Shown here in pieces: positions 21,621-32,354 of a DNA stretch of 64,000 nucleotides. The notes below the pieces were generated by a model. The model saw nothing but the letters and a program-made list of their open reading frames with translations, was not told the DNA's origin and ran no database searches. The DNA is from Gambelia wislizenii (Eukaryota; Chordata; Lepidosauria; Squamata; Crotaphytidae). The stretch spans positions 336,789,756 to 336,853,755 of the forward strand of contig JAUMIR010000003.1 of the NCBI GenBank assembly GCA_030847615.1. The letters run 5' to 3'. The position numbers were made by a program, and so were the translations under genes. Each line of letters starts with the position of its first letter. Position 1 is the first letter of the stretch.

Positions 21621-21951
21621 GGAGATTTTCAGACACGGAAAAATCGTCCCTTGCCGCGCGAGCAGCCTCCCGAAACTGCTGCGCGGCAAGGGTCTTTTTC
21701 GGACCGCGCTGTGCCTGTGGCGAAACCGTCCGTGTCACTTCCGTGAAGCTTGGGACGGCTCCGCGTCATATTTCAATCACGGGCAGCCTCCGTGCTTGAA
21801 ATATGACGCGGAGCCGTCCCAAGCTTCACGGAAGTGACACGGACGGTTTCGCCACAGGCACAGCGCGGTCCGAAAAAGACCCTTGCCGCGCAGCAGTTTC
21901 GGGAGGCTGCTCGCGCGGCAAGGGACGATTTTTCCGTGTCTGAAAATCTCC
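21621..21951. mobile_element. Perfect 331-bp palindromic element (foldback MITE)
   Basis: The left arm begins GGAGATTTTCAGACACGG and the right arm ends with its exact complement. I compared both arms base by base over about 155 bp and saw no mismatch. The central spacer is about 19 bp (TCACGGGCAGCCTCCGTGC). The arms are rich in undecayed CpG, unlike the AT-rich flanks. A 3-bp target duplication TAT lies at 21618-21620 and 21952-21954. There is no ORF of known function. A related single arm is at 61508. Confidence 0.92.
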
Positions 21952-21954
21952 TAT

Positions 21955-23079
21955 GTTTCAAGTTGCAAGCTTCTGTAAAATACATCACCAAGAAGTAAAG
22001 GAAATAATTTCATCATTGTAAATCGTTTTATTTAAAATGCCAACATGCTCTGAAACAAACCAGAAAGAAAGTGATATACCGTATCCTTTATTTTTATGTC
22101 TATTAAGCTAATGAAACAGTACCAGTAACTGCCAAATGTCTTGCTCTTTAGTTACCCAAATGGGAGCTGACTGTCCTAGAAATTCAAAATTCATGAAGAC
22201 TGCAAAAATCAGGCACTAAGTCTTTATAATTAAAAAGAATAAAAATCCCTTGCACTTAAGAAACCAGTGACCAAATGCATTTATAGAAGGGGAACCAATA
22301 ATTTACAGCAACTTTTTACCCTTCTCTGCACAGACATGCCAACTGCACACAATAAATCATCTTCTTGTAGGATGGGGGGAAAGCTGTGTTAAATCAAAAC
22401 TACAAAGTCCCTGGGAGCATTAGATTTATGGCAACCTAAAAGGGGTTTTGTAGGTTCATTTCAAACATCTGCTTCTGGATATTGATTGGCTAAGCATGCT
22501 GACCTCTTCCATTCTATCTCACCTTCCCTCTCTCTTTCTCTCCAGAGAGTCAAGGAATAAGGAGCAGTGGGGAGATCGTATTGGATACAGTTTTTATATA
22601 CATTTGAAAGTCACTTCCCAAAAAGACAACCAAGTAATAGTTGAGGACTCCAGCGACAGACATAAGAAACAGGAAAAATATAAGACGTTTTCCCAACATG
22701 TAACCAGGAATGCTGAAGGAAAGAAAACAAAAAGGTTATATATAAGAATAGATTGATTCACTGGGATAAAGAAAAAAAAGCTCAATTTCTCTGTCATCAA
22801 GGTCAAGCTCAGCCTAAATAGTGTTCAGATGTTCAGATTAATGGGGTCAAATTCTGCACTGATCTATGTCTCTGCAGCACAATTAATTTCATGTGAGCCA
22901 TACATGTGTAAATCAGGGGGGGGGGGAATTGGTTCAAGGTGCAAAATGCATGCATCTTAATAATACAGAGTGCTCCATTTAAGAGACATATATATCTTGT
23001 TCTGGCTATTAAAATGATAGTCACTGATTATATTTGAAACCAAACTGAGCAGCTTTACATTTTAAATACATGAACCTGG
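21955..23079. other. No recognised gene or repeat
   Basis: AT-rich intergenic DNA in the last ALOX5AP intron. Nothing recognised. Confidence 0.5.
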
Positions 23080-23306
23080 TTATGTCTATGTGGTGTCCAC
23101 TGGGGTTTGGTTCCAGGATCACCCATGGATACCAAAATCCGTGGATGCTTAATCCCATTATATACAATGGCATAGTGAAATGGTGTCCTGTATATAAAAT
23201 GGCAAAATCAAGGTTTGCTTTTTTGGTTTTTTTTTTTTTTAAATATATTTTCAAGCCCTGGATTGAAACCGTGGATGCAGAATCTGGGGATACAAAGGGC
23301 TGACTG
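23080..23306. mobile_element. pogo/Tigger-type MITE, subfamily A (decayed left end)
   Basis: The interior GGGGTTTGGTTCCAGGATCA, ATACCAAAATCCGTGGATGC and AAAATGGCAAAATCAAGG is typical of the family. The right end is GGGCTGACTG then TA. The left TIR is degraded, so that boundary is approximate. Confidence 0.8.
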
Positions 23307-23308
23307 TA

Positions 23309-23529
23309 GATTTTCAGGCAACACTGTTATAGTGTTACTATTCCACTATATTTGCTATGGCTGCCTCCTGTTGAATCCTGGGATTTGCAGTTTAGGGAGG
23401 GGCATTTGCAACTCTCAACCAGAGAGCTCATAGGCCTCACTAAACTACACACCCCAGAATTCCACAGCAGGAAGCCAGAGCAGGTAAAGTGGAATAGTAA
23501 CACTATAACAGTGTAGTCTGAAAATCTCC
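23309..23529. mobile_element. Foldback MITE with GATTTTCAG ends
   Basis: The ends are GATTTTCAGGCAACACTGTT and the complement ending CTGAAAATCTCC. The arms include TATAGTGTTACTATTCCACT and its inverse. The core has TCCTGGGATTTGCAGTTTAG and AAACTACACACCCCAGAATT. It directly abuts the Tigger MITE on its left. Confidence 0.8.
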
Positions 23530-23658
23530 TGTATCTAATAATGACAGCAAAGAGACTGGGTGCCAATGTGAAGTTTTCCCATACCAAAAGAGTAGAAGAC
23601 TGAGGAGATGGGAGGAATATTTACTCTTATTTTCTGAGAGTCAGAGATTACAGTTGTC

Positions 23659-23880
23659 CTTGTTGTGTGTCTTCAAGTTGTTTCTAACTTATGGTGACCC
23701 TATCATGAGGTTTTCTTGGCAAGATTTCTACGGAGGGGCTTTGCCACTGCCTTCCTTTGAGGCTGAGAGAGTGTGACTTGCCTAAAGTCACCTGGGAGTT
23801 TCCATGGCTGAGTAGGGATTCAAACACTGGTCTCTCAGGCTTCTAGTCCAACACTCAGACCACTACACCAGGGTGGCTCC
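23659..23880 (-). repeat. tRNA-derived SINE (Sauria type)
   Basis: On the minus strand the head GAGCCACCCTGGTGTAGTGG contains a good A box. The body has CCATGGAAACTCCCAGG and the tail is AAACAACTTGAAGACACA. It is the best-preserved head among the four tRNA-derived copies. Confidence 0.8.
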
Positions 23881-24254
23881 ACAATCCACTGTATATGTCT
23901 ATTCAGAAATGACTCATTGATTGAATTAAATAGGGATTCATCTAGGTAAAAGGTATGGGATTTCAGCCCCATTGTACTTTCAGGCCTGAGAGAGTCTGGT
24001 TTACCGCATTGTTCAAGTCACTTGATGTGGGAGTCAGAGTTTGGAAAAATTACATTTTTGGTCTACAACTCCCAGCCAGCAAACTACAACTCCCAACAAC
24101 CATGCCAGTTTGGGTGATCTGTAGTAAATGTCTGGTTGGAGTCCTAATGTTTATTGTTAAGAGTTCAGGCCAACTGTGTAACACAGCAGTGACAATGACA
24201 ACTCTGGCATTCAAGCTTTGAAAAATGCCATCCTGGTAGAATCAGAAAGAAGTT

Positions 24255-24478
24255 CTATGCTGCTGCCACACTGCAGAAATAGTGCAGCTTGACATCGCTT
24301 TAACTGCCATGGCTCAATGCTATGGAATTCTGGGATTTGTAGTTTTGTGAGATATTTAGCCTTCTCTGTCAGATACGCTGGTCCACAACAAACTACAAAT
24401 CCCAGGATTCCGTTGGATGGTGCCATGATAGTTAAAGTGGTGTCAAGCTGCATTAATTCTGCAGTGTGGCAGCAGCCC
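24255..24478. mobile_element. Foldback MITE with GCTGCTGCCACACTGCAGAA ends
   Basis: Left end GCTGCTGCCACACTGCAGAA; right end is its complement, TTCTGCAGTGTGGCAGCAGC. The core carries GGGATTTGTAGTTTTGTGAG and AACAAACTACAAATCCCAGG. Confidence 0.85.
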
Positions 24479-25049
24479 TAGTCTGGAGGTTGGCTGGGGG
24501 TGGGCTGGCCAATTGGGTGTGGTTTACATTATTTTAGAGACTAAAATTCATTTGTTCCATAGCAGATAAAGGAAGAACAGATATCTGTGAGCTGCATCCA
24601 CTTCTGATGTTTCTTTCCCTGACCAACAGGATCTGAGTTATCCTGTTAACCTCCCCAGAGCCTGGAAATGGTGGCTGAAATCCTGTTTGTTAGTCTCAAC
24701 TAGAGTAGACCCATTTGATGAGCTGTTGAGTGGTAAATCAAAACATAGGGAAATCCCATTGATTCAATGGGTCTACTTTAACAGAATTTAGGCTGGTGCC
24801 TGTAAATACCAGCTCAGTTATAGTAAGACTGTAATCTTATATGGGTTTTGTTTGTAAGCATAGAAACACAGTATATTAATTCAGAAAAACTGTATAAATA
24901 TATAAAATAAAGAGTGCATCCTCAGAAGCTCTTAATCGGTATGATATAACTGACCTTTTGTTTAATGACTTTAAGTTTGCACACTTGCCAAAGAGCATAA
25001 GGGTCAGAAATGGACTATGGTACAAGGGAGGAAGCTTTAAGAGAGTGTT
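24479..25049. other. No recognised gene or repeat
   Basis: Intronic DNA of ALOX5AP (intron 4). Nothing recognised, and no match to the expected terminal exon. Confidence 0.5.
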
Positions 25050-25186
25050 TGGCAAAGTGTGGCCCTCCAGGTGATGTGTGACTGCAACTCCCATCAGCCT
25101 TAGGCAGCATAACCAATGGTGAAGAATACTGGTAGTTGTAATCCAGCCACACTTGGAAGGCTGCATTTTGCCCACCTCTGCTTTAA
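25050..25186. mobile_element. hAT-like MITE (GGCAAAGTGTGGCC family)
   Basis: The left end TTTGGCAAAGTGTGGCCCTC and right end TTTTGCCCACCTCTGC are imperfect inverted repeats. The middle has TGCAACTCCCATCAGCC and GGTAGTTGTAATCC. Similar copies are at 28207-28347 and 60684-60822, with fragments at 9890, 46868 and 51057. Confidence 0.65.
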
Positions 25187-25448
25187 GACTTAAAATATAA
25201 GCTTTTGTTCTGCCATTGGCTCAAAGAGAGTTCCCTACCCCAGTCCTGCAAAGCCCACAGGGGGCTGACATTCCAAAATAGCATTTTCTGCATATTGTTT
25301 TCTTCAGATAGTCTTCCATGTGAGAACAAAGGAAAATATCAAAATTAACCCAACAAATGGAGTGGCAGGCTTTCTTTTATATGTGGTGGAGAGGGACATG
25401 TAAGTGAATGCACATCTAACTCTGGAGAAGATGAAACTGGAAAGTTAC

Positions 25449-25530
25449 CTCTGAGTCCTTTCCCCCATGTAGCCAACAAAATACTTCTGCCTCACATACA
25501 AGTACATCAGTCCAGCAAATGCTGCAGGAG
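25449..25530 (-). CDS. ALOX5AP: ALOX5AP exon 4
   Basis: This 82-nt exon has an acceptor TTCTCTTCAG and a donor GTAACT. It encodes residues 81-107 plus two bases: APAAFAGLMYLYVRQKYF, then a VGYMGERTQ segment. It covers transmembrane helix 3 and the following loop and is nearly identical to mammalian FLAP, which makes it the most diagnostic exon here. The reading frame continues without change from exon 3. The downstream exon should start with the remaining base of codon 108 and encode helix 4. Nothing matching it was seen at lower coordinates in this window. Confidence 0.97.
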
Positions 25531-25644
25531 CTGAAGAGAAGGAAAGGGGAAAGACATTTTGGACACTGTTAGTTATCTAAATCAGATTCAAATCTGTTTG
25601 GGTTGCAAACAAACTAGCACCATCTTGATGAAACAGGAATATTA

Positions 25645-26075
25645 TTCATTTGTTTGTTTAATTTAGATTTTGCCCACCTTTCTCCTGGCATGGGAACCAA
25701 AGTGGCTTACAGTAGTTTAAAACAGGCAAAATTGTATTTTTTTTATTTTTTTTAAAAAATTAAACAACTATTCTACTTTAAAAGCACATGGTTAAAAACA
25801 ATTTAAAACACATTTAGAATAGAAAAAATACAAGCACAACACAACACTTTCAAGCACCTTTCTGCCACAAGATTTCGGAATCAAAAAGCCTGCCTAAATA
25901 CAGTCTTTGCCTGCTGACAGAAAGAGAACAAAGAGGGGGTCAACCAAACCTCCTGTGGAAGAGAGTTTAACAGTCTGGGAGTAGCCCCTGAAAAGGTTCT
26001 TTCCTATATCCTCACCAAATGTTCCTGTGATGTTGGTAGGACCAAGAGAAAGACCTCCCCTGAACAGCTTGAAAC
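25645..26075 (-). repeat. LINE 3' end fragment (L2-like)
   Basis: On the minus strand the segment ends with AGGAGAAAGGTGGGCAAAAT followed by TAAACAAACAAAT, a typical L2-type 3' end. Upstream is a decayed C-terminal coding region (GGLSLGPTNITGTFGEDIG). Confidence 0.6.
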
Positions 26076-26078
26076 TAT

Positions 26079-26615
26079 GGGCTTGTCTAGATGGGCAATA
26101 TACCCCGTCTTGCCCTGTCTTAGAGCCCTGCAGTCCTGATGATGTATGTACCCCATTCTGCTCCCAGGCAGTCTTCACCACCCCTGGGGCAGATACGGGG
26201 CTCAGACGGGAAGAAGATGGGGTAGGGCCCTTTACTGCGTTCTAAAATAATACCTGGTTTAATCCATTTTTAACAGAAAGAATGGATTGGGCTCTGTGTG
26301 TCTGCGGGAGCCCATCCCGGTAGGCAGTCCCTCGCTGCAGCTACCGGTCTCCCTGACTCTCCCAGAAGGCAGGAAGAAGTCCTGCAGCATGTGTCCAAGG
26401 CTGGTGATATGCAGGGGGCCTTGGTCACATGTTGAGGGCCAGCTTCCTGCTTTCTGAGACAGCCAGGGAGATGACAGCAGCAGCAGCAGTGGCTGCTGGA
26501 GCGACCGGCCGGTGTGCCAGTCTGGACTCCAGCTCACTTGGAAGTGGTAATGGGGGAACAATGGGTCTGATCTGTGGCAGGGAGCTGGTGCATCCTGGCT
26601 CATGTAGATGAGCCC
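26079..26615. mobile_element. MITE-2 family copy
   Basis: The left end is GGGCTTGTCTAGATGGG and the right end is CATGTAGATGAGCCC. It is uninterrupted and about 537 bp, colinear with 16458-17192 after removal of the Tigger insert. Confidence 0.85.
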
Positions 26616-26710
26616 TCAGACAGACTTTTATAGGAACATACTGTCTTTTAGATAATACATGGCTTGGGCCCAGACTAATAAAAGAATTCTGAGAACTCCT
26701 TCAAAATTTA

Positions 26711-27301
26711 GGACTTTATCAGACACAGAAAAAATTGTCCCAAAATGATGTGATTTCAATGGAACAGGTTCTCATTATCAGACAACATCGTTCTGCTCCC
26801 ATGGCCAGTGTGTCAATTGTCTGGAAATAAGGCACCACTTTTAATTGATGGCTTAAGCCATCAATAGATCAGCTATACTGGCTTTTTCCTGGCATTGCCA
26901 GTGTGTGAAATTTCAGGCCATTTAAATCTTGTCACTGCAGAGTTAATGGCCAGATGGGGCACAACACCTCCAGGTGAGATCATGACATCCAGGTAAGTGA
27001 CAAAGTTTTTATGACCCTCCCTGGGTTACTTGGAAGTTTTAAAGAGTGTTTTTGTGCTTTTTGTAACTTTATTTATTTATTTATTTATTTATGGATTTCC
27101 CATGTTATCAACTCTCGTGAGAATCCGCAGGATTTTAAACGAGGAAGTAAACGGCGCTCTGTTCACTTCCTCTTTATTGCCGGGGAAGCCATTGACAGGA
27201 AGAGATGGTAGGTGCAGTGGGGGACATCTTTTGCTAGCATATAAATGCTTTTTTTCAATGCTGGCAAAAGAACGTTTTATGGGGCTCGTCTGATAAAGTC
27301 C
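26711..27301. mobile_element. MITE-1 family copy with TTA target duplication
   Basis: The left TIR is GGACTTTATCAGACAC and the right TIR is TCGTCTGATAAAGTCC. TTA flanks both ends (26708-26710 and 27302-27304). It contains a TTTA repeat at about 27065-27092 and the CTCTGTTCACTTCC landmark. It has no coding capacity and is one of the best-defined copies. Confidence 0.93.
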
Positions 27302-27304
27302 TTA

Positions 27305-28206
27305 GTTCCCAAGGTTCACCGTTTATGATACAAGTTCATAAGGACTAAAATTACAGGATACGATTGTGTAGAGTTAAACATGTACTTGTATGTCTTGCCT
27401 AATTTGCAAAGAGTGTAAAAGCTTCAGGGTCAGGCATTTTTTCCTTATCAAGGCTCAGTTAAAAAAGCAGTCAGTGATGGATGGAACTTGAAACTCAGAT
27501 TGCAGGTTTAGGGAGTAGAGGGTGTCCCAGCCATCAGACTTTGGATGTAAAGTGGTTCCCTTTGTGATCTGAACAACTTTAGCCATAGAACTGCAAACCT
27601 AGGCAAGTACCGTATCCAAAGCATGACCAGGCTGCTGGATTTTCTTTTATATAGATGTGGGTGAAAGATAGACTGGGATTAAGTGGTAGATCTTTGGATG
27701 ATTTCCTGGAGATTGGCAAGGATTTGTGCAACCACCTCTCAACAACAGCAACAATGACATGACTTGCAAAGCATGGCTTTTGTGCAAAAGGGACTGTGAG
27801 GTCAGTTCATTTCTTGTACTAGAAAAATGTGTTTCAAGTTGTTAAATTGACAGGTATGTCTTTTGCATGTGGCTCTGATTGGTAGACTTGGAATTCTAGT
27901 AAAATACTAAGTAGATCTGACTGAGAAGCTTGAAGTGTTCTCATTCCTGCTTTAAAAGGGGCCCTCAAAATAGTATATAAGTGGGAACAGGCACCAAGAA
28001 GTAGACACCATTACCCACACTTAACTGTTAATCAAAATGGCTATTTTTCTTTTAGAGGTTGATTACCTTTGTATACAGCTTTTCATCAGCCTAGAGCCTT
28101 TTCTTTTAATCCATTTAAGGTTGGTAAAATTTTCCCTTACCAGGGCTCCTGTGTGACTATAAGGAAGTAGAAATTAAGTAAAGTAAGTATGCTCCAAGAT
28201 GTAGAT
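27305..28206. other. No recognised gene or repeat
   Basis: Intron 3 of ALOX5AP. Nothing recognised. Confidence 0.5.
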
Positions 28207-28347
28207 CAAGGGTGAGCAAAGTTGGCCCTTCATTTGTTTTTGAATGGTAACTTCCATCAACCCCAGCTACCACAGACAATGGTGAGGACTGCTGGAAGTT
28301 ATGGTCTTAACACAATCATGAGGGCTGTACTTTGCCCACCCCTAATT
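28207..28347. mobile_element. hAT-like MITE (GGCAAAGTGTGGCC family)
   Basis: The left end is AAGGGTGAGCAAAGTTGGCC and the right end is GTACTTTGCCCACCCCTAA. The interior has AACTTCCATCAACCCCAGCT and TGGTGAGGACTGCTGG. Confidence 0.7.
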
Positions 28348-28590
28348 TAGATGCACCAGAGGGAAAAGATTTTACTGGTGTCATTTAGAAGTTAAGGGTA
28401 CAGGAACAAACTTGACAATGTAAATCCATTTCATACTCACTCTGTGAAGCAACCCAGTATCCTCCAGATGTATTGGAGTCATACTGCAACTCCCATTCTC
28501 CCAAACCAGCATTCCTGTTTGCTATGAACTTTAACAAGATTAACACAAGGACTAGGGGAACAGATCTGGAGAGTGATCTGAGTATATTAC

Positions 28591-28661
28591 CTTGGCTGCA
28601 CAGCAAGCCAGCACACCAGAGTAAGGCAAGAAATGTAGGATAAGCATCTTTGCAGTTTTGG
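28591..28661 (-). CDS. ALOX5AP: ALOX5AP exon 3
   Basis: This 71-nt exon has an acceptor TTTTTTTTTCCTAG and a donor GTAATA. It encodes residues 57-81 with split end codons: QNCKDAYPTF, then a hydrophobic LALLWCAGLLCSQ. This is transmembrane helix 2. Asp62 and Thr66, which line the inhibitor and substrate pocket in the known FLAP structures, are both present at the same positions. A CR1 LINE fragment begins about 18 bp upstream of the acceptor, so the polypyrimidine tract abuts it and the branch point probably lies within CR1-derived sequence. Confidence 0.96.
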
Positions 28662-28678
28662 CTAGGAAAAAAAAAGAC

Positions 28679-29062
28679 AAAGGAGAAACTTAGGGAGCTG
28701 GGTATGTTTAACCTGGGGGAAAGATGGTTAAGAGGCGATATGATAGCCCTGTTTAAGTATTTGAAGGGGTGTCACGTTGAAGATGGAGCAGGTTTGTTTT
28801 CTGCTGCTCCAGAGACTGGAACACAGAGCAATAGATGCAAGCTCCAGGAACAGAGATTCCACCTCAACATTAGGAGGAACTTTCTGACAGTAAGAGCTGT
28901 TCGGCAGTGGAACACACTCCCTCGGAGCGTGGTGGGGTCTCCTTCCTTGGAGGTCTTTAAACAGAGGCTGGATGCTTTGATCGAGATTTCCTGCGTGGCA
29001 GGGGGTTGGATTGGATGGCCCTTGTGGTCTCTTCCAACTCTACAGTTCTATGATTCTATGAA
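28679..29062 (+). repeat. CR1 LINE 3' fragment next to ALOX5AP exon 3
   Basis: The plus-strand translation is LRELGMFNLGERWLRGDMIA, then LFKYLKGCHVEDGAGLFSAA and HLNIRRNFLTVRAVRQWNT, the CR1 ORF2 C-terminus. The 3' end is TTCTATGATTCTATG. It is antisense to ALOX5AP, and its truncated 5' end lies about 18 bp from the exon 3 acceptor. Confidence 0.93.
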
Positions 29063-29584
29063 ATAATATCATACTGAGATCAAGAAAATATATACACACA
29101 CTTTAAAATTTAAAAAATGATGGGAAGTTAGCATATGAGTAAGTGGGCAGCTTAATGCAGGTGTAAGAAAAACAGGGATCTCAAAGGCATGCAGGGCATA
29201 AAAGTCAATCCCTCCTTACATCCCATTACAAGTGTTAGTCCTCTTATTTACAATTTTTCAGCACATATATTAATTATGCAGAGCTTAATCTGAGAGGGTT
29301 ATTGCATGAGAGAAGGGAAACAGCGGTGCAGCCCAATAATAGTGCCTCCTGTCCTGCCTTATGGCATGGCGACAGTGTTCAACAGCTGTTCTTGCATTCC
29401 ACTTCTGTGGGAGACTGTTGTAAATGCAAGTTTTTTTCTAACAGACCCATTTTACCAGTATCTCCCACAGGACTGGAACAGAAGAACAGTTGTTGACCAC
29501 CAACATCATGAAGTATCGCAGGACAAGAGGTGTTGTTATCGTGCTGCACTGCCACTTCCCTTACCTTGTGTGATAAGCCTCTGA

Positions 29585-29995
29585 GGGGTTGTCTAAATGG
29601 TGAAAATACAGTAGGACCTCATATCCACTGATTCATTATCCACTGATTTAGTTATCCATGGGACACAAAACAGCACATTTGCCATACAGTCTTCCTATAA
29701 AATGTCCTCTCTAGCCATTTCCTAGGTCCTCCAAGGCAACTCTATGTTATTTTAAAGCAGAACTCCCATTATTTTCAATGGTGTTTGCTATTATCCATGG
29801 TTTCTGGCATCCATGGGCCCCCCAGAACCAATCCCCAGCTGATATGGGGGTCCTACTGTACTCCTCATAGAATTTGAGGAGAATACAATTTGTCTAAATG
29901 GCATCCTGCATCAATCCACCATATTCAGGAGGAGGGGGCCAAAACTGTCAAAAACTCTGCAGGAAAAGCCTTCATGGAGCTTTTTGATTGACACG
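29585..29995. mobile_element. MITE-3 family copy, interrupted by a Tigger MITE
   Basis: The left end is GGGGTTGTCTAAATGG. After the Tigger insert it continues CTCCTCATAGAATTTGAGGA and CTAAATGGCATCCTGC, as at 52033 and 53054. The right end is not clear, so the boundary is approximate. Confidence 0.65.
29609..29858. mobile_element. pogo/Tigger-type MITE, subfamily B, nested in MITE-3
   Basis: The ends are CAGTAGGACCTCATATCCAC and ATATGGGGGTCCTACTG with a TA duplication. It matches 2287-2523. Confidence 0.9.
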
Positions 29996-30262
29996 TGTGA
30001 AATTTCCATGGACCTCAGTAATTCAGGTAACACATTCAGACTGAATTTGAATCTGAATGTTTAAAAGAAGCCAAAATAGGTTCAGTTCCTTGGATGGGTC
30101 ATTTAAGTTCAAATGAAAACCCAGAGTGTATTCACTGCCTCGCTGATAGGAGAGCTACCAGCTGCCACTGAATGGAATGCAGTATCCTAGAAAATTGCAT
30201 GCTTGGCTGGAAAGCTGAACAGGAGCCCCCCACTCTGAAAAATGTATTTGCAGGTACCATAT

Positions 30263-30685
30263 TGTCAGGATCGGTCCTGGACATGATCTTTTCTTGCCAA
30301 TTCCAGTGTTTCTTTTATAATCTTGCTGTTAATTGTGTTTTCATTTCTTTGTGCTTGTTAATGAGTGTTCTTGGTGACTATGGAAAGGCGAGTATAATGG
30401 CTGACAATGAGAATGCAGAGATAAGCTCACAGCTGCACAATCAGCTTGGGGAAAAAGGGATGGATGTTAACTTTTGAAGAACCTGCAGATGATGGATAAC
30501 CAATAGTATTGAACCCCCCAGATTTCATAGATTGTAATATGCTTTTACTATACTGTCTGCTTTCTACGTTTCAATTCTGAGCAACAACCTTGTATGATAT
30601 GCTTTCTGGATTACTGTGCCAATAAAGTTTTCTGTTTAACTCTGAAACTGTTGGTCACTGCATCTGGGAATGCAAGTACATGACA
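30263..30685 (+). repeat. Solo LTR, copy 1
   Basis: It starts TGTCAGGATCGG and ends TACATGACA. An AATAAA signal lies in CCAATAAAGTTTTCTG near the 3' end. A near 5-bp target duplication, CATAT and CATAC, flanks it. It is homologous along its whole length to 62550-63005. No internal retroviral or gag-pol region adjoins it. Confidence 0.85.
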
Positions 30686-30690
30686 CATAC

Positions 30691-31574
30691 GTATTACCCA
30701 AGGCATTCCTCCTGATGAATAGTGTTTAGTGAGTTATTAGTATCTGAGCATAGGCATAGTGCCCTCCTACAGCTAGGTTCCTATTTTACGCAGTATTAGA
30801 ACACCTGCTTCCTAAGTCTGATGGGGTGGATAGGGATAGTTTCTTACATCAGAGTTTTATTCATATTTACTCAGAAGTAATACCTTCTGGCCAGAATCCT
30901 GTTAGTGACATATCTGCAATGCCTGTGGCTTACATGCACATATTTTTCTTTTTGGATGGAGAGCAAGGCGCTATTCTGAAGACTTTTGTGCCACATCCAA
31001 AGCTCCCTTCAGCTTTCAAGCCCCAAATGGGACCGCCCACTGTTGCTTACTGGTGTGGAGAAAAGAGAACAGTGAGGCAATTCAACTGATGTAGCTCTGA
31101 GGGAAATGTATAGGAGGATGCACTTTATCTGTGAATTCCCTCCCATTTCTTTTCCCCTCTAAGCTAAGACAAGTTGGTTCACTGAATTGCTTCCCTGTAT
31201 TTTCCCCTGTTCCACTAGTAAGCAGCAACAGCAGTGATTTCTCCTACAGTTTGACAGCTGAGGAGGAAATTTTGGGCAGGGTGCAAAGGACTGCAGGATA
31301 CCTCCTTGCTCCCTATCTCTCCCCCAGAAAACATATGAGGGGCAGACAGGAAACTGTGCAGAGGGAGCATTACACTCTGCCTGCTTGATATAGGATCTCA
31401 GCCATTGTATTCAATTAAACTTTACCCCCCAACCCACCAGTAACTGTCTTCAGGATTGTAGCCTGCAGTCAAGAATGTCTCTTGATGTACAGTAATTCAT
31501 GTACAGTATGTGTAACAGTCTTATTTTGTGTAGCTTCACTCCTCCTCTTTACTAGAAAATACAGGAATACTCAC
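30691..31574. other. No recognised gene or repeat
   Basis: Intron 2 of ALOX5AP. Nothing recognised apart from the exon 2 splice donor at its upper boundary. Confidence 0.5.
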
Positions 31575-31674
31575 TTGGCATTAAAGACACGCTCAAAGGC
31601 AGCTGAAGCTGCTCGCTGAACAATTTTGCTTGTTTTGTTCTTGCTTTCCTCTTCAACTTTGTGTGCAAAAAAGG
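31575..31674 (-). CDS. ALOX5AP: ALOX5AP exon 2
   Basis: This 100-nt exon has an acceptor ending TTTAACAG and a donor GTGAGT. It encodes residues 24-57 (split codons at both ends), beginning AFFAHKVEEESK, then a basic stretch and an AFERVFNAN-type motif. The segment covers the end of helix 1 (FFAHK is a hallmark of the family member), the first cytosolic loop and the start of helix 2. His28 and Lys29 of the mammalian protein are conserved. The loop (about residues 32-49) is the most divergent part against the mammalian sequence but has the same length. There is no frameshift or stop. Confidence 0.95.
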
Positions 31675-32141
31675 CTGTTAAAGAAAAATAACATGGTCCA
31701 TTTTTCATGCCATTTCATTATTGATATCTTACTTGTCCTTTCTGTGGAAAAGGCATAGTTAGTAATAAACATAAGCAGAAAAATGACACACTAAATAGCA
31801 ACATAATCCTTTCAGTAAGTTGACTAAATTCAAATTAATGTTGCATAATAAATGACAATCTTTCAATAACATAAGAATAGTTCACTGCCTTCCATGCTGT
31901 CAGTAATGACTCTTAATCCATTCAGAAATATTTCATTTCGATAAACATCAAAACCAATCGAACCAGAAGAGGAGTGGATAAATACAAGAAATATAAAATG
32001 TAATAAAGTAAACATCACTCCTATATATCAAAAATAACAGCACTATAATATTATTTAATAAAAATTATTAAATTACTCTTATATTAAGGGCCTTGAACAT
32101 ACATTCACTCACCTCAATAATCTATGCTGAGATTCCATTTC
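31675..32141. other. No recognised gene or repeat
   Basis: AT-rich intron 1 sequence of ALOX5AP. Confidence 0.5.
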
Positions 32142-32238
32142 AGAGCTTGGAATGTTTTCCCCTTTTTGGGACTCAAACTCCCAGAATTCCCCAGTGGCTG
32201 GGGGATTCTGGAAGCTGTAATCCAATAAATGGCTTTTC
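32142..32238. repeat. Short foldback element
   Basis: The arm GGACTCAAACTCCCAGAATT and the opposite GGGGATTCTGGAAGCTGTAA are imperfect complements around CCCCAGTGGCTGGGG. Related copies are at 7890 and 10037. Confidence 0.55.
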
Positions 32239-32354
32239 CATGTTCTCCTTCACTCTGTGACCAACACCCTTCCTGTACCCCCAGTTCTGACCTAGGGGCA
32301 CAGTCTGGGGGAGATTGTCCCTCAGTTCTTCTCAATTAGGGCCCAGAACACTTA

